Shown: positions 46,592-57,290 of the stretch, in pieces | How positions within the stretch are numbered: position 1 is the stretch's first letter | How the letters are laid out: every line of letters begins with the position of its first letter | Assembly (NCBI RefSeq): GCF_019925205.1 | Contig: NC_083565.1 | Location: 37,290,241-37,354,240, forward strand | Source: Metopolophium dirhodum | Lineage: Eukaryota > Arthropoda > Insecta > Hemiptera > Aphididae | Direction: 5' to 3' | Length of the DNA stretch: 64,000 nucleotides | Notes under the pieces: model-generated | Databases searched by the model: none | Told to the model about the DNA's origin: nothing | What the model saw: only the letters and a program-made list of their open reading frames with translations | Made by a program: the position numbers and the translations under genes

Positions 46592-48845
46592 ATTTGTGGT
46601 GATATTAATATTGATATTTTAAGTAATCCACTAAATTCAACAGAGTATCTTAATATTATGTTGATTAATAATTTTGTCTCACGTATTAATAATTATACAT
46701 GTGTTTTTAAAGCTCTCTAAATCCAGTTTAGATCATATATTTAGTAAAAATATTTCTATCGATAATATAATGTCGTATATTGTTAAACTTAATATTACTG
46801 ATTATTTTCCTACAATGATTTTCATTACAAGCAATCGTAATTTAAATAATAACGAAGAGCCTGAAAAATCCGATACAAGAAATGTTATCAATATTGATCA
46901 CTTAAGCATGCTTATTAGTACAGAAAACTGTGACCTAACATTACAAAATATGGATATTGATAAAACGTATGAAACTTTCTCTATTAAGATGCAGTAATTC
47001 ATTAATGCTTCAACGAATAAAATTATTATAGGTTCTAGGATGTATAAAAAGAAAAAACTTAAAGAATTGATTACGCAAGGCTTAATTGTCTCTATTCGGA
47101 AAATAAATGCCTTATCTAATAAATTACGTTTTTGATCATTTGTTAGAAAGTTAAAATTTAAATATAATAGTTATAGGAACGTATTGAACATTTTAATTAA
47201 AAAAACGAAAATTTTGTATTATCAAAAAAATATTAAGTCAGTAGTTACCGCTTCCAAATCAATGTGAAAAATAGTAAATGGAGTATTAGGAAAAAAATAA
47301 TAAAATGGAAGCAAAGGTGTATTTGATAATAATACATTAATAGAAAATGAATATAATATTTGTGCTGTATTTAACAAATTTTTTGTAAATGTTGGTGCTG
47401 GCATAGACAATATTATAAAATCAAATAGATTTATAGAAAAACCTTGGGATATATTAAATAAATCCTATAGAATTACAGACTATATTTATTAGCCCAGTTA
47501 ACGAAACCGAAATAGTACAACATATAAAAATAATTAAAGATAAAATATCCTTTTTTGAACATGATCTTTCGAATTATATATTAAAAAAAACAGTAAATAC
47601 TATACCTAATCCTTTATCCTATATTTTTAATTTATCAATAACTTTAGGAGTGTTTCCCTCTAGTTTTAAAAATGTATAATAATACCTTTGTACAAATCGG
47701 GTGATCACTCCCAATGCTCTAACTATAGACCTATTGCCTTGTTTTTATTAATGTCAAAACTTTTAAATAAAAACGATTTCTTCTTTAAAAATCAATTTTG
47801 TTTTTCGGCTGGAAAGTCTACTAGTAACTCTTTGTTTTCTGCAAATACATTTTTACTTTAAGCATCTTTATGGCGTCTATAAAAGCGTTTGATAGTGTTA
47901 ATCATAATATTCTACTGAAAAAGTTAGCTCGTGCTGGGCTAAGAGGTAGGTACTATTTATAATCTTTTTAAATCATATTTAGCTAATAGAGTGCAATTTG
48001 TTAGAATAAACAATTCTTATAGCAACCTACTAGAAATAAAACATGGTGTTCTACAGGGTACAGTTCTTGGCCCTATTTTATTCGTTATATATATTAATGG
48101 TTTACTTAATCTGCAGATAAATGCTAAAGTTATTAGCTATGCTGATGACACCATAATATTATTATCAAATAAAAAATTAGATTCTCTTATATGAAACCGC
48201 TAATATTTTCATAAAAGAAGTGAAAGAGTGATTTGATAACAATTTACTAGAGTTAAATATTAATAAATCAAAATATATTTATTTTAATAATGAACAGATA
48301 CTTATTAACTCAGATCATAAACTGTGTTTTCACTCAAGATACTGCAATGGCAATTGTAAGAATTGTATAATTTTAGAATAAGTGCATACCATTAAATATA
48401 TAGGTTTAACAATTGATTATAAATTAAAATGAAATGATCATATTTCTAATTTAACTAGGGCTGTTCAAACATTTTTTTATGTTTTTAATGATATTAGATT
48501 TATGTTTAACACAGACACTAAACGTATACTATACTTGTCTCTCGTTCAATCATTCATCACATATGCAATTTGCATTTGGGGTCAAGCATATGACTCTCAT
48601 AGGTATCGTCTAAAAATTACTTTAAATCGTCCAGTTAAATTTTTATTAATTAAGCCTATGTTTTATAGCAACAATTTAGAGTATTTAGAACTTAATATAA
48701 CATCTTTTGATAATCTATACCTAAGTAACACCCTAATTAGTTTGTTAAATTTCAAACAAAACATTACCCAGTTGGATCACTCATATAATACACGTTATAA
48801 AGATAATGTTAATATACTTGTGCAACTTTTGCAAAGTATAATTTA
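46592..48845 (+). mobile_element. dead non-LTR retrotransposon, jockey-like
   Basis: The 5' end enters within the endonuclease: ICGDINIDILSNPLNS (46592) has the GDFN(I)-type motif, and NITDYFPTMIF (46794) matches the ITDHxP motif. Reverse transcriptase follows with NQFCFSAGKSTSNSLF (about 47790), GVLQGTVLGPILFVIYINGL (about 48044) and SYADDTIILL (48136-48165), the catalytic YADD. The C-terminal thumb-like part (48502-48843) reads LVQSFITYAICIWG. Frameshifts and stops separate these blocks, so it is inactive. No poly(A) tail or target duplication is defined. The family call rests on motif order. Confidence 0.8.
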
Positions 48846-49082
48846 ACATAACCTAACCTGTAGTATGTCATTGATATTATTAAAATTATTTATTTGTTTT
48901 ATAAAATTGTGTGCCTAATTGAACAGTTTGTTTTAGTATGATATATTATATTGAATCAAAAACATTAACTGTAGGTAAACAATATTTTAAACAGAAAGTT
49001 TGGTGTTAGTTACATAGTTTAAATAGTAGTACCTACAATGATAAGAAATATTTTGTACAAACAAACAAATTAATTGACAGTG
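48846..49082. other. short gene-free spacer
   Basis: AT-rich. It may include the 3' UTR of the retrotransposon (TAACATAACCTAACCTG). Confidence 0.3.
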
Positions 49083-50118
49083 CGCGGGCTGAGAATGAAA
49101 AGGTTCTATGTCCACTTTTTCAAAAATCGTTTTTTTGCATACATTTGTTTAATTTTTAATTGTGCATCTTTTTGTCCAAAAACAGTGTATCTACATACAA
49201 TACTTAGTTAGATACAGAAAATGAAAAGGTTCTATGTCATGAAAAATTACTGAATCATGATTATAGTTGTAGTTTGATAGAACTTTTTTATTCTAATAAT
49301 AAGTTTACATAAGTATAATAAGGTTCTATCGTCATGTTATTCAATGTTGGTTAGTATTAAAAGTATCAATAATACATGTCGATGATACAATAAAAACAAA
49401 AACTACAATAATATTGAACAATATTTTTGTAAAAGTAGGTATAATATAATATAGACTTAATAATATTATCTTATTATTAAAAAATGAATTTAAAAATTAT
49501 TTAGTGTGTTATTAATTTCAATCGTCACCAATTTATATTTATTATTTTGTTTTAATGTTTTTTAAGATGTATCAACGATGTGATATTACTTATTATAGTT
49601 ATATTATTAGCGAGGATATACATTATAATGTAGTCTCAATCTGTAATATAATTAAAATAATAAAATTAGGTTGGTACATTGAGCAATTTAATTATTTATT
49701 CGCTCAAATTTTTAATAATTGTTTTCGATTAAACATTAAAATAATGTAAAATAAATTTCATTATAAATAATGATGTTGCATGTTTCGGTAACTCTGATAA
49801 AAAATAAAAATATTGTATGGAATTACAAAAAAAGAAAAAAAGTTCTATGTGTATCATATCATTTAGTTGAAAGAATGAAAAGGTTCTATACACCGAACAT
49901 TTTTATTCTTATACACATTTTTCCAGTTTTTTGGGTCTTATAAAATGTGTGAATGTTTAATACTTAATATTATGTAATATTTGTATTTATTAATTTATTA
50001 AAATTATGGTTATATTCATAAGATAACCTGAAAATAATATATTGGGTATCTAAGTAAAGAATCACTCTGCTGAATAATTGGATATTGTGACATAGAACCT
50101 TTTCATTCTCAGCCCGCG
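49083..50118. mobile_element. 1,036 bp element with perfect 30 bp TIRs and seven internal motif copies
   Basis: The left end starts CGCGGGCTGAGAATGAAAAG and the right end is its exact reverse complement for 30 bp. AGTG flanks both sides, a possible 4 bp target duplication. The word (A)AAAAGGTTCTATG and close variants occur at 49098, 49225, 49319, 49840 and 49880, with inverted copies at 49277 and in the right TIR. No transposase frame is present (longest frame about 75 codons), so it is non-autonomous. Superfamily unknown. Confidence 0.75.
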
Positions 50119-50221
50119 AGTGATTGTTATACATAATACATAAAACGGTATTTAGATGACAGATGTTTAGAATAATTACCAATAAGCATACCAACATGTA
50201 ATTAGTTACAAATACAATATT

Positions 50222-50470
50222 TAAATTACAATTATGTGCATGACATTATATTTTTTCTATATAAACAATTGAATAGTTGAATTACAAATTATTTGTTATA
50301 TAACCAATTCAATAGTTAAATTACAATTATACACATTATAATATATTTGTTTACATAAAGACGTGTAATTAGTAAAAATACAATAGTTAAATTACAATTA
50401 TGTACATGACATTCAATTATTTTTATATAAACAATAAATTAGTTAAAAATTACAATATTATACATTATAT
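50222..50470 (+). repeat. AT-rich tandem repeat, about four degenerate units
   Basis: Units of the form AATAGTTAAATTACAATTAT followed by (ACA)TGACATT and TATATAAACAAT recur at about 50222, 50273, 50322 and 50380, with varying spacing. Confidence 0.5.
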
Positions 50471-50473
50471 TTG

Positions 50474-53400
50474 ATAATGCTCCGGACTTCGGTACGTCTT
50501 GTTGGCCATCTGAATTCTATGTGGCGACCATGTCCTGCTAGGTTGATCCCAAGTGTAATGTAACGGTATCTCGTGGTACAGGCACTGTCTTACCACCTCG
50601 CTGTTTGAGTTGAGTGTGAAGAACTCTGTTAGTTCAGTACGACGTTGGTTATCATCGTCTTACTTCAGCACGTCCAGGAGCAAAGTACACGGTCTGATTA
50701 TCTTCCAGGTGGACTGAAAGTCTTACGATCGTGTGACTTCGGTTGTGTATCTCATACGAAAACAACCATCAAATGGCTTCAGGCGGGCCAATGTACTGCG
50801 AGTTGATGTAACTGAAACCAAAATTATTTCAATGTAAAATAATAATAAACAGTAATGATATAAATTGTATGTTTAAATAATGAGGTAATCACAAATAAAT
50901 ATTAATTGTTTTTCATTGATTGGTACTAACTGTATAAAAAAAATGAGACAGTAAAGTTAAAAAAATTAATTCAAATTGAAACGATGGAAGTTTACTGAAT
51001 ATAGTAACCGTATCAACAGAATGTATACATTTAAATAATTAAGATTGTACGATGTACATTGTGTCAAGTGAAATGTATGGTTATTACAAAATTGTATATC
51101 GGTGATCACAATAAAGTCTGTTGGAATGCTTTAGGTACTGTAAAGTGATTATTGTTTTTATTTAATCTATTATATGGATTTAAATAAAATTTAAATAAAC
51201 AACTGTTAGGTACCTGTTTGTTATGAGTTTAAAATTAAATCTGTAGAAGTTATTAATTATACCTTCCTATGCACGTTTAAATAGTAATAATTTATCAAGT
51301 TATGGCTTAAGTAACTACTTTCAAATCATAAAATGTTATTAAATAATTAAACAAGAGTTGATAAGTTAAAAACAATTGTGTAAAAATTATTAATTATACC
51401 TATGTACATAAAAATGGATTGAGTGGAATCTTTTTATAAGTAAAAATGAAATATTTTGCGAAATTTAAAGTTTAAACATGCATGATATTATTTAAAATAA
51501 GTTAATTAATGTAGTTATGTAGGTATACTGTATGAATATATAAACACAACTATTGTACATTAATCGTTTAATCTGTAATGAATTAAATATGACCCAACCC
51601 CCACCCCTTCCACAAAATGACAGATTTAAGTTACTCTGTTATGGTATCGGTGTACAATTTAAATAGTTTTATAATATAATATACGGTAAGGAATAGTTTG
51701 CAGAAAGTTTTAAAAAAATGTATCTAACTTTGAAAAAAATTATAAATTATACCTAAATGTGAAGCATAGTCTTTTTAGGGTTGTATGGAACGGCAAACTC
51801 GTTACCAACCTTTTGTTGTCTGACAAGGGCCACACGACCTTTGTTCGGACGGCGGTACATGAGGTAGCCGCCATCAGAGACGTACACCATCTCATCACAG
51901 TACTATTTTGGAAACTTCTTTGAACAACTCTGATCCACTATATATGGACTGTTGGGGTTAAGTTGTCAACACTGTCCATGAATCATGTGCGATGTCACGC
52001 AGTCGAACAGACGACGATTAGTCACCGGGCCTGGCAAGGAGGCGCACACAATGTTTTCGACATCCTCTGTGTGTCGAGCAACTTGCCGTACTCTCCGAGG
52101 ATAATGAGTATGTGCGCATGTGGCAGACCTCGTTTCTGGAATTCAATAGTGTATACATTAGCATTTACATATTTATTATTTACCAAAAATCCTACCGACC
52201 GTTAAGTCGTGCATAAGGGCCTTGAGCTTGACATGGAACACTCTGGCCACTAGGTCGGACCTGTCGTTTGCCAAAGTGTGTGTCCCTAGGTTTTCTGTGA
52301 TTTCTAGTCACCTAGTCACCTAAAGTTATGAAAATATCAGGCTTACCGAATTTTCGCACATTGAAAATAGCGTCGTGATAACAGCCTTTATTGTAGCGGG
52401 GACTCCCGACGAACGTCAAAGGTAAAATGACCCTACAGCCGACGGCCAAGGGGATAACAGGCGCAAGCGGAGCCGTTGGTTGATGTGGTCAACAAGGCCT
52501 TGATAAGCTTCTGCAAGGAGCGTACCCTGATTCCGACGAATGAAATTCAGATTGTTCAATTCTATTATAACATGCAGATCACACAGGTACATCTGTAACA
52601 AAAAACTACCTCTGTGTAATATACTAAACTGGTCGTTACGCAAGTGTCTTGGTAACGATCTGTGTGCGAACCGCGTTGACGCGGTTGCCCTGCTGCATCA
52701 TGTTGTTTTGCCAACTGGATTCACCGTATGGGACAACACTCGATAGGACGTGATCCTGCATATAACGTTTGCATCCGGTGATGAGGGTCGATTGGATTTC
52801 TGTTGTAGATGACCAGATTTATGTCTCTTGGTGGTCGGTCATCGTCATTGACAAACACAGCCACAACTTCATCTGCGGTGGGTGGACCGTAACGCCGTTG
52901 GTCCCTGACTGCGTCGCACATAACATATAGGAATAATACAGTCATATAGTAGTTTATGTCAGTCATTATGTTCAAGTGTTAATAATATAATTAAATTATA
53001 TTATAGCCTGTCATTTAATTTTTATTAATTTGTTTTGTATGATGTGCAGTACTGCAGTGTAATGATTATTGCACATATATTTTACCTTAAGGTATACAGA
53101 ACCACACACGATAGGTATAGAAAAAATTAATGAGTCCATTAAATAAATTTTAATTATAATATATGAATATGGTGAGACTTGGTCATTATAAAGTTAATAT
53201 TAAGTCTTATTGGGGTTTATTGGGGTAATATTTATGTGAATAAAACAAACGATAGTAAAGTGTAATGTAATATAGTGTATAAAAATTATGAATTAAGCCC
53301 AAGCTCAGTGGAGTAATGTTAATACTGTATCAAAAATATAGATTGAAATAATTGAAATTATACATTGTGTACCTGGCAATTTGTAGTGTTTATTGTTATT

Positions 53401-54661
53401 ACAAAATTCTAAGCTGGTGAATTTACTGTTCGAATGTTATGAAAACAAATAATCTTAAGTAATTCATCAATTTGTTTTATAGTGACTCTTTTGTAAACAG
53501 AACAATTATTGTCATTGAATAATTATATTATAAATAATCAACCCACACCCAAATGATAGATGGAAGTCACCACTTTCATTTGGCGTTGATGTACAATTCA
53601 AATTGTTGTAATATTATATTATTATGTAGATGGGTAGTGTGAAAATTATTGGAATGTGAAATATATACTGTAAACTTAACTGTTTACATTAGACAAATTT
53701 TAATTTAAAATTAAATAAATGTTAGTTAACAGTTTAATATTATGTTGTGTGCCTACAAAGTGTGCACAAATGATTAATTATACCTAATCGCATTTACATA
53801 ATAAAATGGAATCAGTTTATAAGTGAAAATTAAATTGTTTGCCAAATGTAAATGTACATAATATTATATTATATAGAAGTAATGTGTAAAAATTACACAG
53901 TATCTCGGTTGCCTGTCTACACTTGGGGCGTCTTCATTGTTAGTCCTGTGATACACTTGTCATTGAGCATAAAATACCCTATGTCCACGACCTGGCAAAC
54001 GTCTGGGGTTGAAGTTACCGGAGAACACAGCCAATGCCAAACAGTTGTTGTACCTTAAAATCTCAACTCTAAAGCTCCTGGCTTGAATCAAAAGTCAACA
54101 AATTCATTAGTAACACAGGTACGGGTTGCAACACCCGCAGTTCTGTTACGGTCACGAGCCCGCTATTACAACATGTATAGAGACCACCCTGTCTGGTACT
54201 TTAGATGGGGAAGTAACTGGCACCACAATCTCTACAAACCGCATTTAACGTCACAATGTAATACTGTTCTGGGAGCGGGTGTTGGACGCTAGCCAGACGG
54301 TCACCTTCTGGGCTGTTCACCGGAACACTCAGGGAAATTGGTTCAAACTGCAATTGAAATTACAAAATTGTAACAACCATAGGTATAATACGAAGAAATA
54401 TTCACTGACCTCCTCATTGAAGCCTTGGAGTAAAAAGTCGATGACAAGTTGCATCTCCTCATTGTTATTCAGGACCACCAACTCCACTTGGCTTGGTACT
54501 ACATCGACGTCATCCATCAGGACTTGGTCCATCTGGACGACTTCCATGTCGATACCTTCCATCTGTACCTCAACGATTTCTGCGCCACCGTTTGCATCGG
54601 CATTGTCAATTTCTGAGTGAACTGGTAGTTCACGGTCAGGTACCGGTTGTGCTCCGACCAT
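50474..54661 (-). mobile_element. degraded Helitron with Rep (HUH) domain (element B)
   Basis: Read 5' to 3' on the minus strand. 54661-54410 is an acidic exon starting MVGAQPVPDRE and ending at GAG/GTCAGT. After an acceptor near 54347, about 54270-53900 gives VCRDCGASYF...YTCCNSG, the CxxC and CC block. 52975-52720 gives TADEVVAVFV...RDINLVIYNRN. 52643-52416 gives HRGSFLLQMYLCDLHVIIEL...FIRRNQGTLL. About 52410-52330 reads TFVGSPRYNKGCYHD...FGKPDIFIT. About 52140 reads QKRGLPHAHILIILGE, with the HUH motif His-Ala-His at 52112-52120. Then come NPNSPY.VD.SCSKKFPK and DGGYLMYRR...VPYNP (to about 51780). 50815-50474 gives IGPPEA...HTIVRLSVHL...YLYHEIPLHYTWDQPSR. This is the Helitron_like_N order, and the helicase beyond is missing. 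Frameshifts and stops are present. AT-rich segments 52980-53880 and 50820-51775 separate the blocks like introns. Confidence 0.8.
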
Positions 54662-55630
54662 CTATACAATCATTTTAATTAGTTTAATGTGCAAGTATAA
54701 AACGAACCAGTGTAATAGCGTTGTTTATATATTTGTTCTATTTATTTCCACAGGAAAATGTTGTTATAGTCTTATAAACTAGGCTTTATTAATTATTTAC
54801 CTGCAATGAAAAATTATAAAAAGAATGTTATATTTAAAAAAAAAATATACGGTTTGTAGTTTGTAAGTTGATATGTTGCAAACTAATAGTCATCCAATGT
54901 GTGGTTCACACCTATTTGAACGTTACACTATACTTTTAGATGATATTTATTTGGTTGAAACACATATCTTCAATAAGATAAGTCAGTTATGCCTGTGTAT
55001 TAAAATTATATTGTAGGTATACCAGCTCTGTTGAGTGTATTTCAATATTACAATTGACTAATAAATAATATTAGGAATATAAGAAGCACCGTTAAGGTTA
55101 GCGAATCATTTCTGTTCAACAAATTTGAATTTAAATAATAAGTAAATTGAGTATACAATAATAATAGTACATAATAAGTTTTGTAACCATTAATGTAATG
55201 TATACAAATTTTAAGTTATCAAAACAGTGAATTGAGTATTGTGAAATGTAACTATTGTTTTAGGTACTTGTCTGGAGTATATAAAATAAAATAAAACAAC
55301 TTTAAAATAAACAAAACGAATGCAACAAAAACCTTGTGTAGAATATAATTAGCGTGCAATTGATAATAATTAATGAGTTAAGTTTGGTTTTGTAGGATGT
55401 TGTGTCTTAGTGCTCTTATATAATGTCTGTGTCTATGTCATTGTTGTTAAGTGTAGTATTTAAGTTATACTGTATAACTTAATAAAGACCAAACACAGTA
55501 AGTAAAACTTTACAAAATATAACAATAGGTACTCATTGTCGTTGTAGGTGGCTGTGGAGATGTACTGCTCAATTACAATTTAAAACTAAAATTATATTTC
55601 ATACAACTAATTCACTATTTACTGTTCTGG
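54662..55630. other. gene-free AT-rich DNA
   Basis: No exon or repeat is supported between the acidic Helitron exon and the THAP-like exon. Confidence 0.35.
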
Positions 55631-55765
55631 TCAGACGACGACGAATGCCTCCTCTACGCCAGGAATGAAGTGCATTGAACATAGCTTAGAGATTCGATTA
55701 ACATGAATCCCCAAGTTCTCGACAAATGGCACCCACAAACGTTGACGTACAGCGTCCGCGGGAAG
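55631..55765 (-). pseudogene. THAP-like zinc-finger half exon
   Basis: After a TATTCCTTAG acceptor the minus strand reads 44 residues from LPADAVRQRLWVPFVENL through IHVNRISKLCSMHFIPG to a TGA at 55633-55631. This matches the second half of a THAP domain: an FP-like start, the invariant Trp (residue 11), and C-x2-H followed by F (LCSMHF, residues 28-33). The first half with C-x2-4-C should lie in an upstream exon, but none was recognised up to 56.5 kb. It could be the true N-terminal exon of Helitron B or an independent gene piece. THAP domains bind DNA and are frequent in transposases. Confidence 0.5.
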
Positions 55766-55984
55766 CTAAGGAATATAATACATCAGTATAGTATAAATAT
55801 ATATATGGAATATTTAATGTATTAATATAATGCGATTAGTTGTGTACTGAAACTCGCGGAACAGCGTCAACGTTGTGACATATCACACAGTGTTTGACCA
55901 TTGTTAAGATCTATATTGTATATTGGATTCTATATTGTGTTATTCACATTATGAAAAACAATAAAATAATTATTTATCATGAAA

Positions 55985-56760
55985 ATAACGATATTAAAAA
56001 TGTTTTTATACGCGTATGGACGGTCGGTCGTTATACGGCCGGCGTCATTATTTTCGAAACGCGACTGCGAGGTGAACGAACTGATTTCGACACAGATCGA
56101 CTTAGACTACATATTATAGCACATTTGCGGCTTTCCGAAGACGAACGGCGACGGGAGAGACGAAACGGATCCGGAACGACGGAGAAAACCGATCGCTACG
56201 TCGGTCGCAGCCTCCGTCGGCACGGACGACGGTATCGGAGCAAACGAACCAATTTCGAGCGAAAACCGTACACACGCGTATCGAAAATGACATCCGCCGA
56301 CTGAATAGAGACCGAGCGGGGCGCAAAAACGCGAAATCGATCGAGAAAAAACGAAAACGGCGAGAAACGCGCGGGACGGACGACCGGCCAGCGGCGCTCT
56401 TTGCGGCCGTTATTTCTACCGCCGCGGACGTGACGCGAACGAAAACCGGACACAAAATTCTGTAAAACGTCATAAGGATCGTGAATAAGGTGCGAATGGG
56501 GCCGGAAAACCGACGAAAACGGGGGGAACCTGGCAAGACGGCGAAATAATAACGAAATTTACGAAGTCAGTAAAAATCGTTAAAATTGATAAGGCGGCGG
56601 TGATAGCGCGGCATCCGGCCCCGTTCACAGATATTATCTATATTATTGGGAAGACAGATTAACACTGGGAGCGCTGTCGACGCCTATCGTACTGATGATT
56701 AGGCGGGTTCCCCCTACGTGGAATCAGGACTCGAGTCGGGAGATTGTATGTATTTTCCCG
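55985..56760. other. CpG-rich, GC-rich block of unknown origin
   Basis: From about 56010 to 56690 the sequence is dense in CG (GACGGTCGGTCG, CGGCCGGCG, CGGAACGACGG and similar) and GC-rich, in sharp contrast to both sides. Long open frames occur on both strands at once (plus 55894-56304; minus 56536-56114 and 56453-56196), an effect of few stops in GC-rich DNA. None has a recognisable domain. It may be a decayed promoter/5' UTR or the 5' region of the Gypsy element. Confidence 0.4.
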
Positions 56761-56999
56761 ACATTTCGCATATATTTTGCTTCAAGTGAAGTACTGAAGT
56801 GTATTTGAATGTATTTTATAATATTACTAGAAATTGTACTTACCAATGTATACAGTTAGCTATAAAAGCGTATAAGGTTTCGAGACCAGAATTCATTTAT
56901 TATAAAAAGTAAAATAACCAATATAAAACCAATATTATTAATTCATTTTTAGGTACAATTTTTTAAACGATTATATTTTATCCCTATTTATATTTTATT

Positions 57000-57285
57000 T
57001 ACTTAACTATGATTTTTTTATTCTAGTTACATTTTTTAATATATACATATTTTATTTTAAACTGATTTTTATTTAAATTAAGAATTTTTTTTATTCACAT
57101 CACATTTTTTTAATAGTATTATATTTTTTTATTAAATTAAGCTTTTCTACTTAAGTTAGATTTGTATGAAAATTTAAACTAGACTTTTTATTTCAATTTA
57201 GATTTTTATTCTTTTTAGATTTTTATTTATTATAGATTTTTTTATTTACACTAGATTTTTTTTATTTTTTTATTTAGCCGACTTT
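57000..57285 (+). repeat. T-rich tandem array of TTTAGATTTTTATT-like units
   Basis: Degenerate units such as TTAGATTTTTATTC, TTTTAGATTTTTATTTAT and CTAGATTTTTTTTATT recur at about 15-25 bp intervals immediately before the protease of the Gypsy element. Confidence 0.5.
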
Positions 57286-57290
57286 TTTTA

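Noticed and set aside
50222..50470. CRISPR-like array
   Set aside because: The units are degenerate, AT-rich and unevenly spaced with no true spacers, and the DNA is eukaryotic. It is an ordinary tandem repeat.
56114..56536. Long overlapping open frames on both strands of the CpG-rich block
   Set aside because: Simultaneous openness in several frames is expected from GC-rich DNA with few stops. No domains, splice sites or start context support them.
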